From Streptomyces lonarensis (GTDB lineage: Bacteria > Actinomycetota > Actinomycetes > Streptomycetales > Streptomycetaceae), in the NCBI RefSeq assembly GCF_012033735.1, contig NZ_JAAVJD010000033.1, positions 1 through 35,155 on the forward strand: a stretch of DNA of 35,155 nucleotides, in the 5' to 3' direction. Both the position numbers and the translations under genes were made by a program. Below, piece by piece: positions 15,260 through 23,731 of this stretch. The notes beneath the pieces are model-generated. The model did not search any database, was not told the origin of the DNA, and was given only the letters and a program-made list of their open reading frames with translations. Each line of letters opens with the position of its first letter. Positions within the stretch are counted from its first letter, which is position 1.

Positions 15260-15787
15260 TCACGCCACCGCGAGGGCCGCGCCGCCCGCCTCCGCGCGGA
15301 GCGCCTCCAGCAGCCGGGCCTGCGTCGCGGCACGCGCGATCAGCAACGGCAGGTCGACCGCGCTGTGGCGGGCGAGCCCCGGAAGCCCGGACAGGGTGCG
15401 CCACATGGCCGCCTTGCCGCAGACCCCCAGGTACATGGCCTCCAGCTCCACCAGGTCCGAGAGGCGGGCCCGGCGGACGAGGCGGCCGTTCGGCTTCAAC
15501 ACCCCCAGGGTCTCCGCGGCCGCGCCCAGCAACAGGAGGTGCTGGTGCACCGGCACGTGGAGGGAGCGCATGAGGACCAGCAGCGCGCCCCGGTCCTCGC
15601 GGATCTCCCGGGCGACGCCGGCCCGCCGGTCGGCCTGCCCGTCGGGGGCATGGTCGGCGATGCGCCGCGCCAACCGCGTGCCGGCGGTGGCGCCGGCCAG
15701 GTGGTCGTTGAGATAGATCGTCAGCGCCCGGTCGGCCCGGACGCTGCTCCACTCCCCCAGCTGCGACTGGATCGGGTCGATGTCCAC
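15260..15787 (-). CDS. Conserved hypothetical all-helical protein
   Basis: A GTG at 15787 preceded by GGAGG gives 175 residues. The protein is predicted to be almost entirely helical: a segment YLNDHLAGATAGTRLARRIADHA, then DRGALLVLMRSLHVPVHQHLLL, then RLSDLVELEAMYLGVCGKAAMW. The alternation of acidic and aliphatic residues looks like a four-helix bundle, but I see no metal-binding pattern like that of ferritin. Similar actinobacterial proteins are annotated as hypothetical. It lies 76 bp after the DUF4287 gene on the same strand and may be co-transcribed with it. Function unknown. Confidence 0.75.
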   Translation of the reverse strand: MDIDPIQSQLGEWSSVRADRALTIYLNDHLAGATAGTRLARRIADHAPDGQADRRAGVAREIREDRGALLVLMRSLHVPVHQHLLLLGAAAETLGVLKPNGRLVRRARLSDLVELEAMYLGVCGKAAMWRTLSGLPGLARHSAVDLPLLIARAATQARLLEALRAEAGGAALAVA

Positions 15788-15798
15788 ACCAGCATCCT

Positions 15799-15859
15799 CC
15801 GCGCCGCGCGGCCGTCCCGCACCCCGGAGCGGTCCGCACGCGCGGCGGGCGCGGCGCGG
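15799..15859 (-). terminator. Long-loop inverted repeat after the DUF4287 gene
   Basis: CCGCGCCGCGC (15799-15809) and its exact reverse complement (15849-15859) form an 11-bp stem with a 39-nt loop. The repeat starts four bases after the DUF4287 stop. It could terminate or stabilise that message. The left arm lies just upstream of the next gene's RBS. Confidence 0.35.
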
Positions 15860-15863
15860 GGCC

Positions 15864-16163
15864 TCAGCCCTTGGTGGCCGGGTTGGTCGCCTTGCCGTCC
15901 AGCCAGAGCGTGGCGCTGTCGTCCCGGTGCGTTCCGGAGCTGCCGACGTGCTTGTCGGAGATGGCTGCGCCGTTCTTGAGGACGTGGACCAGAGCCATGC
16001 CGTGCCCCCGGCCGAGGCCGTAGTCCGCCTTCAGCCACTCCAGCACCGCGCCCGCCTTGGTGTCGGGCCCGTCGAGTCCCTTCTCCTCGGCGATCGCGAC
16101 GAGCTGCCGCGGGGTCAGACCGGTCCTGGTCTCGATGGTGTCGAGGTACGCCTGGAACGACAT
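15864..16163 (-). CDS. DUF4287 domain protein
   Basis: The 99-residue protein starts MSFQAYLDTIETRTGLTPRQL after AGGAG. The DUF4287 domain fills residues 1-68, with KGLDGPDTKAGAVLEWLKADYGLGRGHGMALVHVLKNG as its hallmark second half. The C-terminal 30 residues (ISDKHVGSSGTHRDDSATLWLDGK) are a common extension. The family is widespread in soil bacteria and has no established biochemical function. It is divergent from the gene at 16580 across 416 bp. Confidence 0.85.
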   Translation of the reverse strand: MSFQAYLDTIETRTGLTPRQLVAIAEEKGLDGPDTKAGAVLEWLKADYGLGRGHGMALVHVLKNGAAISDKHVGSSGTHRDDSATLWLDGKATNPATKG

Positions 16164-16579
16164 GCGTGGATCTCCTGGTACGTGAGGTGGGAGGACCGGC
16201 CGCGGCGGCCCGGCTCCGGTGGACGTCGCCGGGCCCCGGGCCGCGCTCCCCCCGACCGGCCGACGCACGCCGGCACTCCCCCCGGGGCGGCGCGGCCGAC
16301 CGGGGCGGACGCCGCGGCAGAACCGGTGGAACCGTCGGCGGCGGGCCCGGCCCACCGGCCCGATCGGCCTGTGGCAAGTCTTCCACGGCAACCCCCGCGA
16401 GAGCCCGCTCCGGCGGGAGGACAGCAGTTTCGGAGAAGTACGCCCCGCCCCGGCCCGGTCGGCGAGCACGTTTGGCGCGCCGCCACCGGGTAACCCGAGA
16501 CGTCACCGCGGCGTCGGTCACCCACGCGGGGACCGGCGGACGCGGACCACGTACCTCAGATGGAGAGGAGCCCGGAGGC
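16164..16579. other. 416-bp gene-free divergent region
   Basis: I find no protein-coding frame with family resemblance here. The only clear elements are the AGGAG RBS of the DUF4287 gene, a candidate SigB-type promoter at 16470-16493, and the palindrome CGGGTAACCCG (16487-16497) overlapping that promoter's -10. The rest is GC-rich sequence without obvious structure. Confidence 0.5.
16470..16493 (+). promoter_or_regulatory. Candidate SigB-type stress promoter
   Basis: GTTTGG (16470-16475), a 12-bp gap and GGGTAA (16488-16493) match the general-stress sigma consensus GTTT-N14-16-GGGTA. It lies 87 bp before the start of the small gene at 16580. Stress control would fit the nearby DUF4287 and CsbD-type genes, but the element has not been tested. 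Confidence 0.5.
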
Positions 16580-16927
16580 ATGACCGACCACACCCTGCCC
16601 GTACCGGACTGGGACCAGCAGCCCGCGGGGTCCCTCCTCCACCGCATCCGGAGCCTGGACAGCGAGCAGCTGGCCGCGCTGGAGCGCCACGAGGAGAACC
16701 ACGCCGACCGGCCCGCCGTACGCCAGATGCTCGCCACGCGCCAGGAGGAGCTGCGGGCGGGCGCGGAACCGTCCCCGGGCGGTGACGGCGAACCGGTGGA
16801 CGCGGCGTCCCCCGGCAGCCACGGTTCGCCCGCCTCGCCCGCCACCGCGGCCGAGCCGCACCACCATCCGCCGCACGGCCACCCCCGCCAGCCGGGACAG
16901 GGGTACCGGCAGGGCCCCGGCACCTGA
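16580..16927 (+). CDS. Small actinobacterial helical-domain protein with His/Pro-rich tail
   Basis: An ATG after GGAGG gives 115 residues. Residues 6-58 (LPVPDWDQQPAG, HRIRSLDSEQLAALERHEENHADRPAVRQMLATRQEEL) match a short helical domain seen in many actinobacterial small proteins. I would tentatively place it near DUF8129. Residues 60-115 are low-complexity, rich in Pro, Gly, Ser and His (EPHHHPPHGHP), probably disordered. Its function is unknown. A SigB-like promoter precedes it. Its stop lies only 10 bp from the stop of the convergent propeller gene. Confidence 0.7.
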   Translation: MTDHTLPVPDWDQQPAGSLLHRIRSLDSEQLAALERHEENHADRPAVRQMLATRQEELRAGAEPSPGGDGEPVDAASPGSHGSPASPATAAEPHHHPPHGHPRQPGQGYRQGPGT

Positions 16928-16937
16928 GCCGGCGACG

Positions 16938-17915
16938 TCACCGCGCCCCGGTACGGGGCACCGCGGGGGCGGTGTCCAGGGAGTGGTGGAAGACCCCGAG
17001 GTGGTCCCGGCGGGAAAAGTCCCCGCCGACCTCGGTGATGAGGATGTTCCCGCCGCTCCCCCGGTCGGTGTGGTACACCACGAAGGCGCTGCCGTTCCTC
17101 GTCAGCAGGTGGGGACCGCTGAGGTTGACCGCGCCCACGTCGGAGTGGCGGATCAGCGGCTGCTGGTCGAAGGTCCACCGGCGGCCGTCGGGCGACCACC
17201 CCCAGCCGATGTCGCGGTGGTCGCTCGCGTTGTTCACCATGAACACCATGACGTACCGGGCGCCGCGGTCGGGCAGATCGTGGGGGAAGACCCGCGCGTA
17301 GGACGTCTCCGTCGTGCCCGAGGGGAGCATGGAGGTGTCCAGCACCACCCCGTCGTAGTCGAACGCGATGCCGTCGGACGAGCGGGCGAGCCGGGTGGTG
17401 CCGTTCTCGCCGTGGAAGTAGAGCCACATCTCGCCGACGTCCGCGTTCCACATCACGTGCGGCGAGGAGACGTGGCTGACGGAGTAGTGGGGTTCCCAGC
17501 TGCGCGAGACGATCGGGTTGCCGGGGTGCTCGGTGAACGGCCCCTCCAGCGAGTCGCCGTGCGCGAGGCAGATCCCGCCGGGGGCGTCGTGCGGCGCGTA
17601 GTAGAGGTAGTACCGCCCGAGGGCTCCGGACAGCCGCCCCGCGGTGCCCCGGATGCAGGGGAAGATGATCTCCCCGGTCGGGTCGTAGTCGAGCTGCGAG
17701 GGCGTCAGCAGGGTGGTGAGGTAGCGGTACTCCGGGAACCCTCCCGGGGCGCTCGCGGTCGCGGCAGTCGCCGCGCCGCCCTCCGCCCGGGCGACCCCGC
17801 CGCCCAGGGCGACGGCCGTGCCGGCCGCGGCAGCGCCGCGCAGGAACAGCCTGCGGGGGACGGCCCCGGTCGGCCCCGGGGTGGGGCGGGTCGTTGCGTG
17901 CTGCGGCTCGTTCAC
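16938..17915 (-). CDS. Tat-exported five-bladed beta-propeller protein, GH43/GH32-like
   Basis: The GTG at 17915 gives 325 residues. PRRLFLRGAAAAGTAVALGGG (about 21-41) is a twin-arginine signal with an AxA-type cleavage site near ARA-EGG. The mature protein shows repeated strand-and-Asp motifs (FTEHPGNPIVSRSW, HVSSPHVMWNADVGEMWLYFHG, LARSSDGIAF, GWGWSPDGRRWTF, LSGPHLLTRNG, YVVYHTD-like). These resemble five-bladed propeller glycosidases of the GH43/GH32 type. Such enzymes act on arabinan, xylan or fructan, but the catalytic acids cannot be assigned by eye. A terminator-like hairpin separates it from the carrier gene upstream, so it may have its own promoter. Confidence 0.7.
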   Translation of the reverse strand: MNEPQHATTRPTPGPTGAVPRRLFLRGAAAAGTAVALGGGVARAEGGAATAATASAPGGFPEYRYLTTLLTPSQLDYDPTGEIIFPCIRGTAGRLSGALGRYYLYYAPHDAPGGICLAHGDSLEGPFTEHPGNPIVSRSWEPHYSVSHVSSPHVMWNADVGEMWLYFHGENGTTRLARSSDGIAFDYDGVVLDTSMLPSGTTETSYARVFPHDLPDRGARYVMVFMVNNASDHRDIGWGWSPDGRRWTFDQQPLIRHSDVGAVNLSGPHLLTRNGSAFVVYHTDRGSGGNILITEVGGDFSRRDHLGVFHHSLDTAPAVPRTGAR

Positions 17916-17966
17916 GTGCTCTCCGTTCGTCGTGTCGGACGGGTACCGGTGGGCGGGGGCCGAGGC

Positions 17967-17993
17967 GCCGGCTCCGCTCGGGGCGGAGCCGGC
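17967..17993 (-). terminator. Hairpin terminator after the carrier gene
   Basis: GCCGGCTCCGC (17967-17977), loop TCGGG and GCGGAGCCGGC (17983-17993) form an 11-bp perfect stem. It lies 30 bp after the carrier stop at 18023, and probably ends the lacI-FAD-hyuA operon. Confidence 0.75.
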
Positions 17994-18022
17994 ACGGCGG
18001 GCGGATGGGGGGAGACGCGCGG

Positions 18023-19303
18023 TCAGAGATAGGTGACAGCGGTGACGCAGAATCCCCCCAGGGCGACAAACCAGACGTACGGCAGCGTGCGCACCATGAC
18101 CTGCTGCGGGCTGACCCCGGCGTACTGGGAGCTCCAGACGGTCTGCGTGCTGGTCGGGTCGGAGACCCCGAACACCTGGTTGTAGGAGGCGACCAGCCCG
18201 AGCACCGCCATGGCGGGGTAGATCTGCGTGGCGATGAGCACGCCGGCGATCCCGGCCCCCAGCCCGAAGACGTTCAGCGGGCCGCGGTAGAGGCAGAGCG
18301 GCACCAGCAGGGTGAAGACCGCCACGAACGCCACCGGGTTCTGCGGGCTGATCGCCTTGACCAGCGGCTCCAGCGCGGTGACCGCGCCCGGCAGCTGCAC
18401 CGCGGCGAGCAGGATGCCGATGGCGATGAACAGCGCGATCGGCGGCGCCGCCACCTGGAACCCGCCGTACAGCGTCCGCAGCAGCCGCTTGTTCATCTCG
18501 CGGGGCCGGGTGGTGGTGACCAGCCCGAACAACACGCCCGCCAGGAGCGAGGGGATGATCGCCACCTCCAGCCCCAGCGCGAGCACCAGCGGCACCAGCG
18601 GGGTCAACAGCGCGTACCAGGGGGCGTCCCCGAGCTGCTTCCGGCGGGACTCCGGGCGGCCGGAGCCGGACCGCAGCGACCAGGTGTGCTCGACGCCCCG
18701 GCGGCGGGACTCGATCAGCACGTAGGCCACGCCCGCGGCCAAGGCGAACGGGAACAGCTTCACCATGAAGGAGCGCACCTGCGGGACGGGGATGTCCAGC
18801 GCGGTGGAGAAGAACTGCCAGATGGGCAGCTCGAAGGGGACGCCGACGGCGATGCCCATGAGGATGGTGCCGGCCGCGGTGACCTTGGGGATGCCCACGG
18901 CGATCATGGCCGGGATGCCGATGATCCCGGCCATCATCGCGGCGGGCGCGGACCCGGTGACGGTGCCGATCAGGGCGGAGACCCCCAGCACCCCCAGCGC
19001 GACGACGGTGGGGCGGTCGCCACCGAACTCGACGATCTTGCGGACGATGGTCGAGGCGACGCCGGTCTCGTCCAGCAGCCTCCCGAGCCAGGAGCCGAGC
19101 AGCACGGCGATCATCGTCGAGGCGAGGGCCGGCGCGCCCTCCTGGATCACGGTGTCGAGAACACTCTCCTCCCCCGTGACGGAGGCGCCGGCCACGAAGG
19201 CGATGGCGACGGCCATACCCACGAGGGCGAAGGCGGTGGGCAGTTTGCGGGACAGCATGGCGGCGACTCCGACCGCCATGATGAGCAGGATGACAACGCC
19301 CAT
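18023..19303 (-). CDS. Multi-pass carrier, ion-transporter (IT) superfamily-like
   Basis: The 426-residue protein is almost wholly hydrophobic, with about 11-12 transmembrane helices. Features include a hairpin-like GSAPAAMMAGIIGIPAMIAVGIP (about 116-138), a cytoplasmic basic loop (ESRRRGVEHTWSLRSG, near 205-220), and a second half with LCLYRGPLNVFGLGAGIAG. This inverted layout resembles the citrate/gluconate/C4-dicarboxylate families (CitMHS, GntP, DcuC). An organic acid or a hydantoin/oxoproline-like anion is a likely substrate. It starts four bases after the HEXXH gene's stop and is the last gene of its operon before a terminator. Confidence 0.75.
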   Translation of the reverse strand: MGVVILLIMAVGVAAMLSRKLPTAFALVGMAVAIAFVAGASVTGEESVLDTVIQEGAPALASTMIAVLLGSWLGRLLDETGVASTIVRKIVEFGGDRPTVVALGVLGVSALIGTVTGSAPAAMMAGIIGIPAMIAVGIPKVTAAGTILMGIAVGVPFELPIWQFFSTALDIPVPQVRSFMVKLFPFALAAGVAYVLIESRRRGVEHTWSLRSGSGRPESRRKQLGDAPWYALLTPLVPLVLALGLEVAIIPSLLAGVLFGLVTTTRPREMNKRLLRTLYGGFQVAAPPIALFIAIGILLAAVQLPGAVTALEPLVKAISPQNPVAFVAVFTLLVPLCLYRGPLNVFGLGAGIAGVLIATQIYPAMAVLGLVASYNQVFGVSDPTSTQTVWSSQYAGVSPQQVMVRTLPYVWFVALGGFCVTAVTYL

Positions 19304-19307
19304 GACG

Positions 19308-19898
19308 TCACTTCTCTCTGTGGTCGACGGCGGCGGCGAGCGCGGCGGTCAGCAGCAGCGGGCTGCGCCCGAGACCGGCCGCCCGACGGGCGTGGGCATG
19401 GGCGGCGACCTCGTCGGCGCCCGCGACGTGCCCGAGGCGGCGCAACCGGCCCACGCGCAGGACCTCGTGGCCCAGGGCGCGGCGGAACTCGGCGCGTACG
19501 GGGCCGTGGTGGAGCCGTTCGTGCACCGCCTCGTGGGCGAGGACGGCGACGCGCAGCGAGCCGGGCGGGTACCAGTGCTCCCAGCCGTAGCGGCGGACGA
19601 GCCGCTCGGCGGCGGCGAGGGTGTCGGTGTACAGCTCCACCGTCGGTACGGGCCGGGAGCGGTAGCGGGCGAGCAGCCCGCGGTCGAGGCCGTCGTCGCG
19701 TTCCTCGACGCGCTCCGGCGGCGGCCCGGCGGGCAGCGTGGAGCCGAAGGCGTCCGCGGCGCGGGCCCATCGGCGGAGCAGCTCGGGGTCGCGGCCCTCG
19801 TGGGTGGGGGTGTCCGCCAGCAGCCGGACGGCGAGGTCCAGGTCGTCGACGGCGGCGATCTCCCGGCCGCGGGGCAGCTCCGCGGGAACGGCGGTCAC
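19308..19898 (-). CDS. Unknown protein with an HEXXH motif, hyuA-coupled
   Basis: I do not recognise this 196-residue protein. It has LAHEAVHERLHH (121-131), which contains the HEXXH pattern at 122-126, with further His at 130, 131 and 144 (ALGHEVLRVGRLRRLGH) and a late HAHA (167-170). The surrounding sequence is helical and Arg/Ala-rich. HEXXH is a zinc-metallopeptidase-type site, but the rest does not match a peptidase family I know. The GTG start overlaps the hyuA stop as GTGA, so it is translationally coupled to it. It may be an accessory subunit or modifier for the hydantoinase-like enzyme; this is inference. Confidence 0.7.
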   Translation of the reverse strand: MTAVPAELPRGREIAAVDDLDLAVRLLADTPTHEGRDPELLRRWARAADAFGSTLPAGPPPERVEERDDGLDRGLLARYRSRPVPTVELYTDTLAAAERLVRRYGWEHWYPPGSLRVAVLAHEAVHERLHHGPVRAEFRRALGHEVLRVGRLRRLGHVAGADEVAAHAHARRAAGLGRSPLLLTAALAAAVDHREK

Positions 19899-22024
19899 GA
19901 CCGCACCTCCACGACGAGGACGACGGGTTCGGCGCCTCCCCGGGAACGCAGTTCGCCGCGGGCGAGCGCCAGGAGGGGTTCGGGGTCGAGCACGCCGGAG
20001 AGATCCGCGATGCGGGAGCCGAGCAGCATGCGGACGGCGGGGGCGCGCACCCCGCCGTCGCCGTAGGCGGTCTTCTCGGCGACCAGCTCGGCGAGGGCCC
20101 CGGGCGCGTCGGCGACGGTGGTGGCGGCCACGTGCGCGTCCGCCAGGTGCAGCCGCACCACGCCGTCGGCGTCGACGACGCGCACGGGGTGGCGCGGGGC
20201 GCGCATCCGGCGGCGGACGGTGGTGCCGTAGACGGTGTGGGCGGGGGTCCCGGCGAGGACCTCGACCGCGGCGGGGTCCGCCTTGAGGCTGGCGGCCGCG
20301 GCGCGGAGCCGTTCGCCGTCGTCGGAGCGGTGGGCCCGGTCCTGGGTGCGCAGTTCGGTGGCGCCGGTGGCGACCGCGCGGATCTTGCTGGTCTGCGGGT
20401 CCACGGTGACCTCGACCTCGACGCCGCCGGGGTCCGCGCCCTGTGCCACGACGGCGGCCTCCGCCTCGGCGCGCACGGCGAGGATCTGCTCCTGTCCGGC
20501 GCCGGGGACGATGCGTTCGACCTCCTCGCGGACGAGGGCGAGGGCGACCCCGATGGGGCTGATCACCTCGCTGTTGCGGGCGATCCGCCCCTCCAGGCCG
20601 GTGGCGGCGGCCAGGTGCGGGGTGACGGCGGCGGCTCCTCCCCCGCCGCCGACGAGCACCGCGGTGTCCTTGTCGAGGCGGTAGTCGTCGACCATCGCGT
20701 CGACGACGCCGCGGACCTGCTCGGTCCCGGCGTCCAGCACGCGGGCGGCGGCCGCCGCGACATCGGTGCCCAGCAGGGCGGCGAGCGGGGCGAGCGCGGC
20801 GCGTGCCGCGTCGGGGTCGCAGCGGGCGAAGTCGCCCTCGGGGACGCGGCCGAGCGCATTGGCGGCGCAGGTCATGGTCAGGGCGTAGCGGCCGCCCGCG
20901 GCGTCGATGACGACGTGGTCGGCCGGGTCGTCGGGCATGGGGCGGACCGTGGTGATCCGGGCGTCGCGCAACTCCTCCACCGCGGCGAAGCAGGCGTAGG
21001 GCAGCCCCGCGATGTGGGCGCTGCGCGGGCCGACGCCGACGACACGGCCGCCGTCGACGCGCACCATGGAGCCGCCGCCGACGCCGACGGTCCGCACGTC
21101 GAGCGCGTTGAGGTAGGTGGTGCGGCCCAGGACGGTGGCGTGGCGGACCGCGACCTTGCCGCGGCGGACGACGCTGATGTCGGTGGAGGTGCCGCCGGTC
21201 TCCAGGAACACGCCCTCGCTGACGCGTTCCTGCATCAGCGCGCCCGCGACGCCGGCGGCGGGGCCGGAGAGGATGGTGAGCAGCGGTCGGCGCCGCATCT
21301 CGTCGAGGGACATCACCCCGCCGTCGCAGCGCATGACCATCAGGGGGGCGGTGACGCCGGCCCCGGTGATGGAGCGGTCCACCAGGTCGGCCGTGGCCAG
21401 CATCCGGGGAAGGATGGCCGCGTTGACCACGGCGGTGCGGGTGCGTTTGTGGAGGCCGTAGAGCGAGGTGATCGCGTGGCCGGCCGTCATGGGCAGGCCG
21501 TGGGCGGCGGCCGCCGCCAGGACGGCCTGTTCCCCCTCGGGCCGGTCCACGCTGAAGGACTCGGTCGCGACGAGGACCTCCGAGCCCGCCGCCACGAGCG
21601 TGTCGACGGCGGCGGTGACCTCGGCGGTGTCGCTCGCGTCGCCGACGTGCGCGTAGTGGAGGGGGAACTTCTTGCCCGGGGTCAGTTCGAGTCGGCCGAG
21701 GGCGGCGAGGCGCCGGGTCAGGAACCCGCCGGCACCGCGGCCGATGCCGATGAGCCCGGTGGTGGCGACGTCGCCCTCCAGGAGGGCGTTGGTCGCCTGC
21801 GTGGTGCCGTGGGCGAGGAAGGCGACGTCGGCCGGGTCCCGGTCGATCTCGTCCAGGAGCCGTTCCAGCGCCTCGACGATGCCGTGGGCGACGCCGTCCG
21901 GGTGGTGGTGGCTGGTGGGGACCTTCACCTGGCCGAGGAGTTCCAGTGTGGTCGCGTCGACGGCCACCGCGTCGGTGAAGGTTCCGCCGACGTCGATGCC
22001 GACGCGGATGCGGGGGGTGGTCAT
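19895..22024 (-). CDS. Hydantoinase/oxoprolinase family protein (HyuA type)
   Basis: This 709-residue protein starts after AGGAGGTG. Its N-terminal Hydant_A_N domain carries the ATP-binding IDVGGTFTD (10-18) and HGTTQATNALLEG. The central hydantoinase A domain shows GPAAGVAGAL, ETGGTSTDISVVRRGK, GVGGGSMVRVDGG and VGGGGGAAAVTPHLA. HyuA proteins hydrolyse N-acyl rings such as 5-oxoproline or N-methylhydantoin with ATP, normally together with a HyuB subunit. No HyuB is present here; the next gene is the unrelated HEXXH protein. Such HyuB-less HyuA proteins also occur in other actinobacterial catabolic clusters. The substrate is unknown. Confidence 0.88.
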   Translation of the reverse strand: MTTPRIRVGIDVGGTFTDAVAVDATTLELLGQVKVPTSHHHPDGVAHGIVEALERLLDEIDRDPADVAFLAHGTTQATNALLEGDVATTGLIGIGRGAGGFLTRRLAALGRLELTPGKKFPLHYAHVGDASDTAEVTAAVDTLVAAGSEVLVATESFSVDRPEGEQAVLAAAAAHGLPMTAGHAITSLYGLHKRTRTAVVNAAILPRMLATADLVDRSITGAGVTAPLMVMRCDGGVMSLDEMRRRPLLTILSGPAAGVAGALMQERVSEGVFLETGGTSTDISVVRRGKVAVRHATVLGRTTYLNALDVRTVGVGGGSMVRVDGGRVVGVGPRSAHIAGLPYACFAAVEELRDARITTVRPMPDDPADHVVIDAAGGRYALTMTCAANALGRVPEGDFARCDPDAARAALAPLAALLGTDVAAAAARVLDAGTEQVRGVVDAMVDDYRLDKDTAVLVGGGGGAAAVTPHLAAATGLEGRIARNSEVISPIGVALALVREEVERIVPGAGQEQILAVRAEAEAAVVAQGADPGGVEVEVTVDPQTSKIRAVATGATELRTQDRAHRSDDGERLRAAAASLKADPAAVEVLAGTPAHTVYGTTVRRRMRAPRHPVRVVDADGVVRLHLADAHVAATTVADAPGALAELVAEKTAYGDGGVRAPAVRMLLGSRIADLSGVLDPEPLLALARGELRSRGGAEPVVLVVEVRS

Positions 22025-22045
22025 GGTCTGCACCTCCTGGTGCTG

Positions 22046-22070
22046 CGGGGCGGCGCGGCGCGCCGCCCCG
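22046..22070 (-). repeat. Intercistronic hairpin between FAD and hyuA genes
   Basis: CGGGGCGGCG (22046-22055), loop CGGCG and CGCCGCCCCG (22061-22070) make a 10-bp perfect stem in the 59-bp gap. It probably affects the relative message levels of the two genes. Confidence 0.55.
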
Positions 22071-22083
22071 GGGCGCGGTCGGG

Positions 22084-23694
22084 TCAGTAGCCCCGCACGT
22101 CGGGCCAGTGGCGCTGGACTCCGGCGCAGTCGAGGTGGCGTGCGAAGTCGCCGAACCGCTCGTCGGTCGCCTGCACCTGGTGCGGTTCCAGCTTCTCGTT
22201 CAGGCAGTGGGCCGCGAGGGCGCCGGCCACCTCGCCGATGTTCCACTCGACGGGGTGGAGGCGGTAGCAGCCGTTGGTGATGTGGGTGGTGCCGATGTTC
22301 TTGCCGGCCGGCAGCAGGTTGCGGACGCGCCGCGGCAGCAGGGCGCCGAGCGGGATCTCGAACGGGACCGAGCCCACGTCGATGTAGTTGTCGCCGCCGG
22401 TGGAGGGGTGGAGGTCGATCCGGTAGCTGCCCACGCCGACCGAGTCGCGGTGGCGCACCCGGCCGTGCGGCCCGAGCACGTCGATGGAGACGTCCTGCTC
22501 GGTGACGGTGGTGACCGCCTTGATGCGGCGGGCCTCCCGGACGTACGGCGCCTTGGCGAGACCGTCGGCGGTCCCGGTGATGTCGGGCCGGATGCGGAGC
22601 CCGGGGAAGCCGGTGCCGCCGTCGGCCCGCGGCGCCTCGGTCTGCAGCCAGTACAGCACCGAGAGCGAGAGCTGCCGCGCCTCGGCGACCGCGGCGGCGG
22701 TGGTCTCCGCCCCGCCGCCGATCAGGGGCTTGAGCCAGTAGTCGTTGAGGGGCCAGTTGACGAGGGTGATGTCGGAGTCGAAGGCGCCGGGGGTGTGGAG
22801 CCGGCGGGCGAGGATGCGGCGGAACCCCCACAGTTCCTTGTCGCCCGCGTCGGCGCTCTGGTCGGCGCTCACCTGCAGCGGGTCGACATCGGGATTGGGG
22901 ACGAAGGTCCGCGGCACCGGCTCCAGTGTCCGGGGGTCGGGCGCGTTGAAGCCCAGCAGCGGGCCGGGCCAGAACTCCGGACGGTAGTCCCGCCAGAAGT
23001 CGTAGTCGGCGGGCCGGTCGACCACGTGGTCCTCCCCCTCGTGGTGGGAGAGGGCGAAGCAGACGGTGATGCCCTGCTGGTTGAGGGGCTGCGCCTCGTC
23101 GGGGGCGTTCGGCTCGTCGAACTCGGCGCGGGACTCCGCTCCGGAGCCGTGCTCGACGGCGGCGAGGTCGAGGAGTTCCCCGGTCTCGGTCGCGTCGATC
23201 ACGTAGGGGGCGCGGAGGGTGACGCGCCGGTCCTCCCGGCGGTCGAGCAGGGTGACGGAGGTGACGCGGTCGCCGTCGGCCGTGGCGGCGAGCGGCGCGT
23301 GGTCGGTCAGCACGGTGAGGCGGCCGGCGGACCGGTGCGGCGCAATCATCGCCTCCAGCACGGCGAGGGCGACGCGCGGTTCGTGGCAGAGCTTGCTGAC
23401 GCGTCCCGCGCCGGGGTTGAGGCCGGTGAGGCCGGCGGCCTCGGCACGCAGCGGGTACCAGCGCCGGTAGTGGTCGCGGATGCCCTCGCGCAGGGCACGG
23501 TAGGTGGCGGTGGTGCCGAACTGCTCGACCCACGGGTGCTCGTCGGGCGGGACGGCCTGCGAGGTGAGCTGGCCGCCGATCCAGTCGGTCTCCTCGGTGA
23601 GCACGACGGTCCGCCCGGCGCGGCAGGCGGCGAGGGCGGCTGCGACGCCGCCGAGGCCGCCGCCGACGACGAGGATGTCGGGTTCGGGTGTCAC
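22084..23694 (-). CDS. FAD-dependent oxidoreductase (FAD_oxidored family)
   Basis: A GTG at 23694 after GGGAG gives 536 residues. The N-terminal Rossmann motif is ILVVGGGLGGVAAALAACRAGRTVVLTEE (7-35), followed by WIGGQLTSQAVPPDEH. VIDATETGELLDLAAVEHG (about 165-185) is the conserved ATG-like FAD segment. Near the C-terminus LLPAGKNIGTTHITNGCYRLHPVEWNIGEVAGALAA closes the FAD site. No export signal or membrane helix is seen, so the protein is cytosolic. This family often occurs in sugar-degradation clusters, but few members have known substrates. It lies between lacI and hyuA in the same operon. Confidence 0.88.
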   Translation of the reverse strand: MTPEPDILVVGGGLGGVAAALAACRAGRTVVLTEETDWIGGQLTSQAVPPDEHPWVEQFGTTATYRALREGIRDHYRRWYPLRAEAAGLTGLNPGAGRVSKLCHEPRVALAVLEAMIAPHRSAGRLTVLTDHAPLAATADGDRVTSVTLLDRREDRRVTLRAPYVIDATETGELLDLAAVEHGSGAESRAEFDEPNAPDEAQPLNQQGITVCFALSHHEGEDHVVDRPADYDFWRDYRPEFWPGPLLGFNAPDPRTLEPVPRTFVPNPDVDPLQVSADQSADAGDKELWGFRRILARRLHTPGAFDSDITLVNWPLNDYWLKPLIGGGAETTAAAVAEARQLSLSVLYWLQTEAPRADGGTGFPGLRIRPDITGTADGLAKAPYVREARRIKAVTTVTEQDVSIDVLGPHGRVRHRDSVGVGSYRIDLHPSTGGDNYIDVGSVPFEIPLGALLPRRVRNLLPAGKNIGTTHITNGCYRLHPVEWNIGEVAGALAAHCLNEKLEPHQVQATDERFGDFARHLDCAGVQRHWPDVRGY

Positions 23695-23731
23695 GAGGTG
23701 TTCTCCCTTGTGCCGTTGGGTGTGCGGTCGT

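Noticed and set aside
19308..19898. Calling the HEXXH protein a zinc metallopeptidase
   Set aside because: Only the short motif fits. No third-ligand pattern or peptidase domain is visible.
17894..22090. A 1398-codon open frame on the plus strand
   Set aside because: It is antisense to the carrier, HEXXH and hyuA genes, which have clear family motifs. Its Asp/Gly/His-rich composition is the mirror of high-GC coding sequence.
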